Source of the DNA: Micromonospora terminaliae
GTDB lineage: Bacteria > Actinomycetota > Actinomycetes > Mycobacteriales > Micromonosporaceae
Reading direction: 5' to 3'
Assembly (NCBI RefSeq): GCF_009671205.1
Contig: NZ_CP045309.1
Location: forward strand, 434,001 to 498,000
DNA length: 64,000 nt
A model generated the notes under the pieces. The model ran no database searches and was not told the DNA's origin. It was given only the letters and a program-made list of their open reading frames with translations. Position 1 is the first letter of the stretch. The number at the start of each line of letters is the position of its first letter. The position numbers and the translations under genes were made by a program. Shown one piece after another: positions 47,057 to 55,002 of this stretch.

Positions 47057-48904
47057 GACGCGGTCGCGGACGTCCCAGAGCCAGACGTCGTCGACGCGCT
47101 GCGGCTCGCCGAGGAGCTGCGTCAGCAGGTCGCGCAGCACCGCCTCGCGGGGGTTCGCGCCCAGCACCACCACCGATGCCTTCCAGAAGCGCAGGTCGTC
47201 GAGGGCCTGGCGGCGGTTCTCGTCGGTGAGCGGCGGGACCTTGTCCGCGTCCATCGTGGCGTAGATGAGGGTGCTGGTCGGCCGGTTCGGGGCGCCGAAG
47301 ACCCCCTCGCCCGCCTCGTTGGGGCCGATGAAGTACCCGCCCGGGATGGGGAACTCCTGCCGGGTCAGCGCACTCCAGCGCAGCGTGGGCAGGCCGTGCA
47401 CGTTGCTCGGGATCGGCACCGGCACCAGGGTGCGGCCGTCCGGCACGTAGGGCCGCCAGCCGCCCGCCGTGATGAAGTGCGGCGGCGGGTCGATCTGCTG
47501 GGCCGGCAGCGGTCGGGGGAACAGCGGGAGCAGCGCGGCCACGATGGCGGCGTACCCGACGGGGCGCAGCCAGCGCCGACGGAGCCCCGGGGCGGCCGAC
47601 CCGGTGCGCTGGGCGGGCACCGGCGGGCGGCCGCGACCGGACAGGGCCTCCCAGGCCAGCGCGAGCAGCACGCCGACCGCGGCGGCCACCACGAGGCTCA
47701 GCCGGGTCGGCATCATCATCTCGACCAGCGGCAGGTCGTCCGGCACGTACGCCCAGGGGCCGTCGACGGTGGTCTCCACGCCGTCGAAGCGCACCTTCGG
47801 GCCGATCGCGGCGACCGAGAAGACCACCACGAGCACGGCCAGGATCCGGGCCGGCAGCGAGCGGCGCACCAGCAGCACGAGGGCGACCAGCGCCACCAGC
47901 ACGAGCGGCCAGCCGAACCACGTGTTCTGCTCGGTGAGCCCGATGGTCTTCTCCACCGCCTCGTCACCGGCCACGGTGTCCCGGGCGAAGGTGACGAAGG
48001 CCATCAGGTCCTCGCCCCAGTTGTGGAAGACCCCGCCCTGCAGGCCCCGGTAGGACTGCGGCCCGTTGAACTGGAACCAGATCGGGTAGGCGGTCAGCAG
48101 CAGGGCCAGCCCGGCGCCCACGCCGCCGGCGGCGAGGAACGCGCCGGCCCGCTCCCGCGCGGCCCGCGGCCGCTGCACCACCCAGGCCACCACGACGACC
48201 AGGCAGGCCAGCGCCGTGAGCAGCAGCATCTCCTCGTTGATGAAGATCTGGTACGCCACGAGCAGGCCCAGCGCGACGCCGTTGCGCCGCCACCGGCCCG
48301 GTTCGCCGAGCCGCAGGACCCGGGCCACGATCAGCGGGAGCAGGAAGTTGGAGACGAAGTTCGGCTGCCCGTTGGCGTGGTGCACGATGCCCGGGGCGAA
48401 GCCGAGGAACGCGCCGCCCACGAAGGCCGCCCCGCGCGAGCGCACCAGGTGCCGGGACAGCATCCAGTAGGAGGTGGCCGCGGTGGCCGAGAGCGCCGCG
48501 CCGAGGTAGAGCGCGTACATCACCTGCGGGCCGAGCAGCAGGGTGAGCGGCGCCAGCGGCAGGGTGACCCCGAGCAGCGAGGTGTTCGCCATCATGTTCA
48601 CGCCGTCCGGCGCGTTCTGCCGGGCGGTGAACAGGGGATTCTCGAGGTGACGCACCGAGTAGGCCCCGTGCGCGAACAGCCACTCGAACCAGCTGTGGTC
48701 GGTCGGCAGGTGCGAGGAGACCCGGTGTTGCACGTCGCCCCAATAGTTGAGGCAGACGAGAACGCCGAGCACCACATAGGCTCCGATGGCCAGCACGTCG
48801 GCGCGGGCCGGCCGGCGACGGAGCCGGCGCGGCGGGTCCGCCACGGCGGGCTCGGCCTCGACGGGCGAGGAAGTCAGCGAGGGGTCCACCACCGGCACGG
48901 CCAC
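47054..48904 (-). CDS. Polytopic membrane protein, GT-C-like (paralog 3)
   Basis: A 616-residue paralog of the two membrane proteins on the other strand: SHLPTDHSWFEWLFAHGAYS in the first loop, NAPDGVNMMANTSLLGV, AYQIFINEEMLLLTALA, LTEQNTWFGWPLVLVA, and the ending DDVWLWDVRDRV. About a dozen hydrophobic segments and a C-terminal extracytoplasmic domain. The GTG at 48904 was preferred; TACGAT lies eight bases before it with no Shine-Dalgarno, suggesting a leaderless start. Divergent from the beta-propeller pair. The stop is in a heptamer array. Confidence 0.63.
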   Translation of the reverse strand: MAVPVVDPSLTSSPVEAEPAVADPPRRLRRRPARADVLAIGAYVVLGVLVCLNYWGDVQHRVSSHLPTDHSWFEWLFAHGAYSVRHLENPLFTARQNAPDGVNMMANTSLLGVTLPLAPLTLLLGPQVMYALYLGAALSATAATSYWMLSRHLVRSRGAAFVGGAFLGFAPGIVHHANGQPNFVSNFLLPLIVARVLRLGEPGRWRRNGVALGLLVAYQIFINEEMLLLTALACLVVVVAWVVQRPRAARERAGAFLAAGGVGAGLALLLTAYPIWFQFNGPQSYRGLQGGVFHNWGEDLMAFVTFARDTVAGDEAVEKTIGLTEQNTWFGWPLVLVALVALVLLVRRSLPARILAVLVVVFSVAAIGPKVRFDGVETTVDGPWAYVPDDLPLVEMMMPTRLSLVVAAAVGVLLALAWEALSGRGRPPVPAQRTGSAAPGLRRRWLRPVGYAAIVAALLPLFPRPLPAQQIDPPPHFITAGGWRPYVPDGRTLVPVPIPSNVHGLPTLRWSALTRQEFPIPGGYFIGPNEAGEGVFGAPNRPTSTLIYATMDADKVPPLTDENRRQALDDLRFWKASVVVLGANPREAVLRDLLTQLLGEPQRVDDVWLWDVRDRV

Positions 48905-48912
48905 GACGGGCC

Positions 48913-48918
48913 ATCGTA
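48913..48918 (-). promoter_or_regulatory. Leaderless-type -10 box of paralog 3
   Basis: TACGAT on the minus strand, eight bases before the GTG at 48904. No ribosome-binding site is seen. Confidence 0.35.
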
Positions 48919-48983
48919 CAGGCGGCACGTCTCGTACCGGTTTCGGCCGAGACGCCGGGGCGCGGCGTGGGGAGGGGGTGGTC

Positions 48984-50270
48984 GTGACCGTCATCGATCT
49001 CGGTGAGCTGCGCGACGACGCCCCACCGGAGCCGGCGCGGCGTCGTCCGCGGGCCGCCGGCCGTCCGTTCCGGAGCGTCATGGTGCTGCTGGTGGCGTTG
49101 GTCACGCTCACCGCCGCGGCGCCCCCGTCGCGGCCCGCCGCGCGCACCCTGGCCGGCGGTCCCGCGGCCGCCGCGTTCGTCTCCGGCGACCGGGTGTACG
49201 TGGTCGAGCCGGCCGACCCGCAGCGCGGCGTGGGCCGGCAGCTCGTCGCGTACCGGGCGGGTGAGGGTCCACCCCGGACACTGTGGCGGATGCCGCTGCC
49301 GGGGGCGGGCGAGGCCATCTCCGTGTGGGAGCAGGACGGCAGCGTCCTGCTCGTCGGGCGGACCGCCGGCGACTCCGCGTACGAGACGGCCGCCTTCGAC
49401 GCCCGCACCGGCAGGGTGACCTGGGTGCAGCCCGGGGTGGGCTTCCCGGCCGGCGAGGCGCTGCTCATGCAGGTGCCCGAGATGGCGGACCGGCAGCCGA
49501 TCCGCCGGGTGGCGGTGAGTGACGGCCGGACCCTGTGGTCGGCGCCCGGCACGCCGGACGACGTCGAACTCAGCTTCGGCCCGTCCGGCGTGGATCGGCT
49601 GGTCCACCTGCCGGCCGCGGGCGAGACCGCCGTCTACGACGCGGTCAGCGGTGCCCGGCTGGTCGCCCGCGACCTGCGCCCCGGCGACCTGCCCACCCGG
49701 CAGCGCACCCTGCTCGCCGCCGGGATGCTGCTGGTGGTCGGGGACGCGGGCAGCACCGTCACCGCCTACGACCTGGACACTCTCCGGCGGCGCTGGACGG
49801 CCGCGCTCCCGCTGGTCGGGTACGCGGAGCGGTGCGGCGGCCTGCTCTGCGCGAGCAGGCAGACCGGCGGGATGTGGGCGCTCGACCCGGCCACCGGGGC
49901 GGTGCGGTGGACCGACGACCGGTGGGTGGGTGCGTTGTCGGCCGCCGGCGGCCGGCTCCTGGTCGCGACGGGCATCGCCCCGGACACCGGGGCCGGAACC
50001 GGCCTGGCGGTCGTCGAGGAGGCCACCGGCCGGCTGCTGGCCGACCTCGGTGTCTGGGAGGTCGTGCAGCAGGACGAGTTCGACGGCCGGCTGTTCGGCG
50101 TCCGGCGGATCCGGAACAGCCGCCTGCTCCTCGTCGAGCTGGACCCGGCCGGCGGCCTCCCCGAGATGCGCGACGTGCTGTTCGGGGCCGTCGGCGACTG
50201 CCGGATGGGCGCGAAGCTGGTCGTCTGCCGCCACACGAACGGTGGGTTCGGACTGTGGCGGCTGCCGTGA
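48984..50270 (+). CDS. Membrane-anchored PQQ-like beta-propeller protein (1)
   Basis: A 428-residue protein with a cytoplasmic start (VTVIDLGELRDD), one membrane segment (~residues 30-50, VMVLLVALVTLTAAAP) and an outside part made of propeller blades: ETAAFDARTGRVTWVQ, TVTAYDLDTLRRRWTAALPL, MWALDPATGAVRWTDDRW. These xxLDxxTGxxxW units are PQQ-like repeats; there is no sign of a quinoprotein active site, so it is probably a binding or scaffold protein. GGAGGGGG precedes the GTG. It overlaps the paralogous next gene by 4 nt. Confidence 0.78.
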   Translation: MTVIDLGELRDDAPPEPARRRPRAAGRPFRSVMVLLVALVTLTAAAPPSRPAARTLAGGPAAAAFVSGDRVYVVEPADPQRGVGRQLVAYRAGEGPPRTLWRMPLPGAGEAISVWEQDGSVLLVGRTAGDSAYETAAFDARTGRVTWVQPGVGFPAGEALLMQVPEMADRQPIRRVAVSDGRTLWSAPGTPDDVELSFGPSGVDRLVHLPAAGETAVYDAVSGARLVARDLRPGDLPTRQRTLLAAGMLLVVGDAGSTVTAYDLDTLRRRWTAALPLVGYAERCGGLLCASRQTGGMWALDPATGAVRWTDDRWVGALSAAGGRLLVATGIAPDTGAGTGLAVVEEATGRLLADLGVWEVVQQDEFDGRLFGVRRIRNSRLLLVELDPAGGLPEMRDVLFGAVGDCRMGAKLVVCRHTNGGFGLWRLP

Positions 50271-51550
50271 GTCCGGTCATCGAGCTGGGGGAGATGCGGC
50301 ACGGCGAGGAGGCCGACGAGCCGTCCCGTGCGCCCGGCCGGCCGCCGGGCCGGGTGGCCCGGGTCGTGGCGGTCTGCTGCCTCGCCCTGCTGACCCTGGC
50401 CGGCGCGACCCCGCCGGCCCGGCCGCCTGCGGGGCTCAAGGTGCCCGCCCCGCAGGGCGCCATCTTCCTGGTCCTGGCGGGCCGGCTGGTGGTGGCCGAC
50501 GGCCCGGGCACCGTCGGCCTGGGCGGCCGGGTGGTCACCGGGCACCGGCTGCCCGGCGGCGAGCCACTGTGGCGGTTCACGCTGACCGCGGGGGACCACG
50601 TCCTCGGGCTCGGCACGGTGGCCGGCGGGCTGCTGGTGACGAGCAGCCCGGCCGGGGCGGGCGACACCCTCTCCACCCTGCTCGATCCGGCTACCGGGGC
50701 GGTGCGCTGGCGCCAGTCCGGGTACCCGGTGTCGACCGCGTCCGGCGGGGTGCTGTTCGAGACGCCGCGCGCGGCCGGGACGGGCACGGTCCTGGCCGTC
50801 GACCCCGCCTCCGGCGCGGTGCGCTGGTCGCTGCCGCTGCCCAGCAACGGGGTGGCGTACCGGACGGGTGACCGGGGGGTGACGCAGATCGTGCTGGTCA
50901 CCCCCGACGGGCGGGTGGAGGTGCACGACGCGGACTCCGGGGCGCTGGTGCGTGCCGGCCGGGTGCCGCCCGCCGCCGACCGCGTCTCCTACCGGTTCAC
51001 CCAGGTGGTGGCCGACCTGCTGCTGGTCGACGGCGCGCCGGGCACCGTCACGGCGTACGGGCTGGACCGGCTGGACCGGCGCTGGGACGTGCCGGTGGAG
51101 CCCCGCGCCGGGGTGTGGTTCGTCGAGTGCGCCGGGATGGTGTGCATCCGCGACCAGGTCGGCGGGGTACGCGCCCTCGACCCCGCCACCGGCCGGCCGG
51201 GCTGGGTGGACGACCAGTGGATCGGGATGGCGCCGTTCGGCGGCCGGCTGCTCGGCGCCCAGCCGGGCGTCGGGCTGGAACTGGAGCTGTCGGTGCTCGA
51301 CCCGGCCACCGGCCGCGCGCTCGCCCGGCTCGGCCGCTGGCGCACCGCGGGCGTCGAGAGCGGCCAGCTGCTCGGGCTGCGCCGCCTGACCGGCGACCGG
51401 ACACTGGTCGGCACGCTGGACGTGGCGGCCGGCGAGGCGCGCATCCGGGCCGTGCTGCCCGGCTCCTGGGACGAGTGCGCCGACTCGGGCACCGCGCTGG
51501 TCTGCCTGCACCCGTCGGGCGGGCTGGTGATCTGGCGGACGGGCCGCTGA
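50267..51550 (+). CDS. Membrane-anchored PQQ-like beta-propeller protein (2)
   Basis: A 427-residue paralog of the preceding protein: SPVIELGEMRHGEEADE at the start, a membrane segment (~residues 33-50), and blades with STLLDPATGAVRWRQSG, TVLAVDPASGAVRWSLPLP, GVRALDPATGRPGWVDDQW. Ends LVCLHPSGGLVIWRTGR, like its partner's VCRHTNGGFGLWRLP. GTGA overlap with the first gene means translational coupling. Probably the two act together on the outer face of the membrane. Confidence 0.78.
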   Translation: MSPVIELGEMRHGEEADEPSRAPGRPPGRVARVVAVCCLALLTLAGATPPARPPAGLKVPAPQGAIFLVLAGRLVVADGPGTVGLGGRVVTGHRLPGGEPLWRFTLTAGDHVLGLGTVAGGLLVTSSPAGAGDTLSTLLDPATGAVRWRQSGYPVSTASGGVLFETPRAAGTGTVLAVDPASGAVRWSLPLPSNGVAYRTGDRGVTQIVLVTPDGRVEVHDADSGALVRAGRVPPAADRVSYRFTQVVADLLLVDGAPGTVTAYGLDRLDRRWDVPVEPRAGVWFVECAGMVCIRDQVGGVRALDPATGRPGWVDDQWIGMAPFGGRLLGAQPGVGLELELSVLDPATGRALARLGRWRTAGVESGQLLGLRRLTGDRTLVGTLDVAAGEARIRAVLPGSWDECADSGTALVCLHPSGGLVIWRTGR

Positions 51551-51574
51551 CTCAGCGGGTGGCCGGCGGCCGGG

Positions 51575-52828
51575 TCACCAGTTGGCCTGCGCGGGCGCCG
51601 GCGGCAGCGGCACCGACTCGGGGCGCACGACGTAGACGACGCCGCCGCTGCCGCCCTGCCAGGCCGCCTCGAACGCCGCCCGGGGCACGGTCCGGCGGAC
51701 CCCCTCGTCGTCCGGGGCGTACGGGTCGTTGAGCACCGGGTCGCCGTCGGCCGTGAAGCCGACGAGCACGATGAGGTGCCCCCGGGTGTCGTAGTCCAGC
51801 CCGGGCACCTGCCCCCGGCGGAAGGACGCCGAGACGATCAGCGGGATGCCGGCGGCCACGAACCGTTCCGCCTCGGCCAGCGAGCGCAGCCGGGTCACGA
51901 ACGCGTCCACCCCGTGCAGCCCCGCGTACGCGGTGTTGAACGGCCAGTTCCCGGCCCCCGCGTACGCGTGGTCGTAGCAGTGCCGGGCGGCGTGCACCAC
52001 CACCGGCCGGGGGCCGGGCGGGGCGACCCAGGCGTACCGGTCCGGGGTGGGGCCGGCGCCCCAGAAGTCGAGCACCATCGAGACGCAGGTGGGGCTGCAC
52101 CAGGAATCCCCGCCGCCACCCCAGCGGGTCTCCCCGCCGGCGTGCAGCCGCTGCGCGTACCGGGGCACGTCGAGCACCCGGCCCCGGGCCTCGCCGGCCT
52201 GCGTGCCGGTCGGGACCGGCGCCGGGACCGGGCCGCCGTCCGGTGCACCGGGCGCGCCCGCCCGGGTGGCCGGCGTGCCGGTGCTGGTCCGGTCGCCCGC
52301 CGAGGCGACCACGCCGACCGTGCGCAGCACCGGGCCGGCCGGCGCGCCGGTGCGCCGGAGCAGGGTGACCCGGACCTGCCAGCCGGTGACCGTGGCGCCC
52401 GTGACGCGCAGCGTGTCGGCCGCGACCGAGGCCGCCTCGTCGGACTGCCCCGGCACGGAGGAGCGGTGGATGGCCGTCTCGTCGGCGGCCCACCGGCCCA
52501 GCTCGTACCAGCCGGTGGTGGGGGTGTCCCCGGCCCACCCGCGCAGCTCCACGCGCAGCCAGCAGCCGGCCGGGGCGTCGGCGGTCCAGGAGGGGACCAG
52601 TTCGGTGGCGGCGAAGCCGACCGGCACCACCGGGGAGGTCCAGGTCGCCGCGTCGTAGCCGGCGGTGTCACCGGAGTGCGGGTCGGTGTGCTCCAGCCGG
52701 TCGGCCGGCGTGCCGAGCACCAGCCCGTCCGGGCCGGCGGCCACCCCGTCGGCGGTGCCGAGGTGCAGGTCCGCCGGGAAGCGGAAGCGGTGGTACGTCA
52801 CGTCCCGGCCGGGGTCGACAGCGGTCAT
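51575..52828 (-). CDS. C39-like cysteine peptidase family protein
   Basis: A 417-residue protein with no clear signal peptide. Residues ~1-215 form a beta-rich region probably binding a substrate or wall; residues ~217-405 are a papain-like peptidase C39 domain. Catalytic residues: Cys244 (DSWCSPTCVSMVL), His351 (GHLIVLVGF) and Asp368 (LNDPYAP). Similar proteins are annotated as C39 family peptidases in actinomycetes; the target is unknown. The ATG at 52828 is the first clean start. Divergent from the response regulator. Confidence 0.78.
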   Translation of the reverse strand: MTAVDPGRDVTYHRFRFPADLHLGTADGVAAGPDGLVLGTPADRLEHTDPHSGDTAGYDAATWTSPVVPVGFAATELVPSWTADAPAGCWLRVELRGWAGDTPTTGWYELGRWAADETAIHRSSVPGQSDEAASVAADTLRVTGATVTGWQVRVTLLRRTGAPAGPVLRTVGVVASAGDRTSTGTPATRAGAPGAPDGGPVPAPVPTGTQAGEARGRVLDVPRYAQRLHAGGETRWGGGGDSWCSPTCVSMVLDFWGAGPTPDRYAWVAPPGPRPVVVHAARHCYDHAYAGAGNWPFNTAYAGLHGVDAFVTRLRSLAEAERFVAAGIPLIVSASFRRGQVPGLDYDTRGHLIVLVGFTADGDPVLNDPYAPDDEGVRRTVPRAAFEAAWQGGSGGVVYVVRPESVPLPPAPAQANW

Positions 52829-52944
52829 GCGGGCTCCCGTCGGGCTCGGGCCCGCGGCCGGTGGCCGGGGCGTTGTCGCTCGCTGCCGGGCAGCATCGCG
52901 TACCTGAAGATTTTTTGCAACGACGGCGCGCGCGGGACGCTTGG

Positions 52945-52983
52945 CCTCCCGCACTAGGTTGTGGGAGGTCACGAGGTGGGAGG
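52945..52983 (+). promoter_or_regulatory. Repeats upstream of the response regulator
   Basis: CCTCCC at 52945-52950 is complementary to GGGAGG at 52963-52968, and GTGGGAGG is repeated directly (52961-52968 and 52976-52983; 15-bp period). TAGGTT at 52955-52960 could be a -10 box. Response regulators often bind such direct repeats, so autoregulation is possible. Confidence 0.33.
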
Positions 52984-52988
52984 CCGGG

Positions 52989-53657
52989 ATGCGGGTACTG
53001 GTGGTCGAGGACGAGCGGAACCTCGCCGACGCGATCGCGCGGGGGCTGCGCAAGCGCGGGATGGCCGTGGACGTCGCCTACGACGGCCACGCCGGGCACG
53101 AGGCCGCCTTCGTGACCCGCTACGACGTGGTGATCCTGGACCGGGACCTGCCCGGCGTGCACGGCGATCGGATCTGCGCCGACCTGGCCGCTTCCGGCGC
53201 GCTCACCCGGGTGCTGATGCTGACCGCGAGCGGCACCGTCGCGGACCGGGTGGAGGGGTTGCAGCTCGGCGCCGACGACTACCTGCCCAAGCCGTTCGCC
53301 TTCGACGAGCTGGTCGCCCGGGTGCAGGCACTGGGCCGGCGGGCCACCCCGGCCGCTCCGCCGGTGCTGGAGGTCGCCGACCTGGTGCTCGACCCGGCCC
53401 GCCGGGTGGTCGCCCGCGGCGGCGAGCCGGTCGACCTCACCAACAAGGAGTTCGGCGTGCTGGCCGAGCTGCTCAGGGCCCGCGGCGCGGTGGTCTCCAG
53501 CGAGGAGCTGCTGGAGCGGGTCTGGGACGCCAACACCGACCCGTTCACCACCATCGTCCGGGTCACCGTGATGACCCTGCGCAAGAAGCTCGGCGACCCG
53601 CCACTGATCGAGACGGTGGTCGGTGCGGGCTACCGGATCGGCGAGGCCGCCGCATGA
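52989..53657 (+). CDS. OmpR/PhoB-family response regulator
   Basis: A 222-residue two-component regulator. Receiver domain residues 1-115: acidic pocket Glu7-Asp8, phosphoacceptor Asp51, Thr79 and Lys101 (LPKPF), all present. DNA-binding winged helix ~125-220 with LTNKEFGVLAELLRARGAVVSSEELLERVW and RKKLGDPPLIETVVGAGYRIG. It overlaps the sensor kinase gene by 4 nt (ATGA). The signal is unknown; gene position next to secreted and envelope genes suggests an envelope stimulus. Confidence 0.93.
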   Translation: MRVLVVEDERNLADAIARGLRKRGMAVDVAYDGHAGHEAAFVTRYDVVILDRDLPGVHGDRICADLAASGALTRVLMLTASGTVADRVEGLQLGADDYLPKPFAFDELVARVQALGRRATPAAPPVLEVADLVLDPARRVVARGGEPVDLTNKEFGVLAELLRARGAVVSSEELLERVWDANTDPFTTIVRVTVMTLRKKLGDPPLIETVVGAGYRIGEAAA

Positions 53658-54727
53658 CGGGCCGGTCCCGGCTGCGGCCGACCCTGCGGCTGCGGCTCAC
53701 CCTGCTCAACGGGGTGCTGCTGGTCGGCGCCGGTGCGGTCCTGGTGCTCCTGGCCTGGCTGCTGGTCCGGGACGCGCTGCGCCCCGCCGACGAGCGGGAG
53801 CTGCTGGTCAAGGCCCTGGTGGCGCTGGTGGCCATCGGCATGGTCGGGGTCGCCGGGGCGTACGCGGTGGCCGGCCGGGCGCTGCGCCCCCTGCACCAGG
53901 TCACCGCCACCGCCCGCCGGCTCGGCGAGACCACACTGGACGAGCGGATCGGCTGGTCCGGCGCGAACGACGAGGTCGCCGAGCTCGCCGAGACGTTCGA
54001 CGCCATGCTGGACCGGATCAGCGACGCCTTCGAGGCGCAGAAGCGGTTCGTGGCCAACGCCTCGCACGAGCTGCGCACGCCGCTCGCCGTGATGCGCACC
54101 GAGATCGACGTGACACTCAGCGACGACGAGGCGGACCTCGCCGAGTACCGCCGGATGGCCAGCGTCGTCCGGGAGGCGTCGGAACGCGCCAACGGGCTGG
54201 TCGACGCGCTGCTGGTGCTGGCCCGCAGCGAGGCGCAGACCGGCGGCCGGCTGGCCCGCCGCACCGAGTTCGACCTGGCCGTGGGCACCGCCAACGCGCT
54301 CTCCGCGATGGCCCGCGAGGTCGAGCGGATCGGCCTCAAGGTGCACACCTCGCTGCGTGCCGCCCCGGTGGTCGGCGACCCGGGCCTGCTCGACCGGCTC
54401 GCCGGCAACCTGGTGGAGAACGCGGTCCGCTACAACCACCTGCACGGCCGGCTCTGGGTGCGCACCGGCACGGACGGGCAGCGGTCCTGGCTGGTGGTCG
54501 GGAACACCGGCTTCGAAGTCGCGCCCGCCGACGTGCCGGGGCTGTTCGAGCCGTTCCGGCGCGGCGGGCAGGAACGCACCGGCGCCCGCGGCTCCGGCCT
54601 CGGACTGTCCATCGTGCGCGCGGTCTGCGACGCGCACGGCGGCACGGTGAAGGCCGTCGCCCAGCCGGGCGGCGGCCTCGAGGTGACCGTCACCCTGCCG
54701 TCGGCCGACGCCCCCGCGGCCACCTGA
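53654..54727 (+). CDS. Sensor histidine kinase
   Basis: A 357-residue membrane kinase with two membrane segments (~residues 13-38 and ~53-75) separated by a very short external loop, so the signal is probably sensed in or near the membrane. HAMP follows (GRALRPLHQVTATARRLGE), then the H box with His138 (ASHELRTPLAVMRTEID), the N box (NLVENAVRYN), G1 region and GSGLGLSIVRAVCDAHGG. All catalytic boxes are present. Cognate partner of the overlapping response regulator. Confidence 0.92.
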   Translation: MTGRSRLRPTLRLRLTLLNGVLLVGAGAVLVLLAWLLVRDALRPADERELLVKALVALVAIGMVGVAGAYAVAGRALRPLHQVTATARRLGETTLDERIGWSGANDEVAELAETFDAMLDRISDAFEAQKRFVANASHELRTPLAVMRTEIDVTLSDDEADLAEYRRMASVVREASERANGLVDALLVLARSEAQTGGRLARRTEFDLAVGTANALSAMAREVERIGLKVHTSLRAAPVVGDPGLLDRLAGNLVENAVRYNHLHGRLWVRTGTDGQRSWLVVGNTGFEVAPADVPGLFEPFRRGGQERTGARGSGLGLSIVRAVCDAHGGTVKAVAQPGGGLEVTVTLPSADAPAAT

Positions 54728-54739
54728 GGACCCGACCGG

Positions 54740-54787
54740 CGTCCGCGCGGCCGACCGACGTACGCGCGGCCGACCGACGTACGCGCC
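54740..54787 (+). repeat. Tandem 19-bp repeat after the kinase gene
   Basis: The unit CGTACGCGCGGCCGACCGA occurs at 54759-54777, with a one-mismatch copy just before (54740-54758) and a partial copy after (54778-54787). It begins 12 bases after the kinase stop and fills part of a 275-bp gap. Confidence 0.88.
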
Positions 54788-55002
54788 GGACCGCCGACCT
54801 GTCGGCCGCCGCCCGCCGAACCACCATCGGTGGTCACCTGTTCGTGCGTCCGGCCCGGCTGTCCGATCCGGTCGGCGCCGGTGGTCGGCCGGGTGCGACG
54901 CGGTGGTCGGGCAGAAAGCGTGGCCGGTGCTGGACGGCGGGTGACCGGTGGCCCAGGGTGATTCTGCGACACGCCTGTCCGTACCAGTCTCCGGAGCTGC
55001 CA

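Noticed and set aside
48984..51550. PQQ-dependent dehydrogenases
   Set aside because: Only the propeller repeats are present; length is about half of a quinoprotein and no active-site motif is seen.
52829..52988. Heavy regulatory claim for the A/T run near 52907-52920
   Set aside because: A run of T with TTGCAA nearby looks like a promoter for the peptidase gene, but the spacing to a -10 box is poor on both strands.
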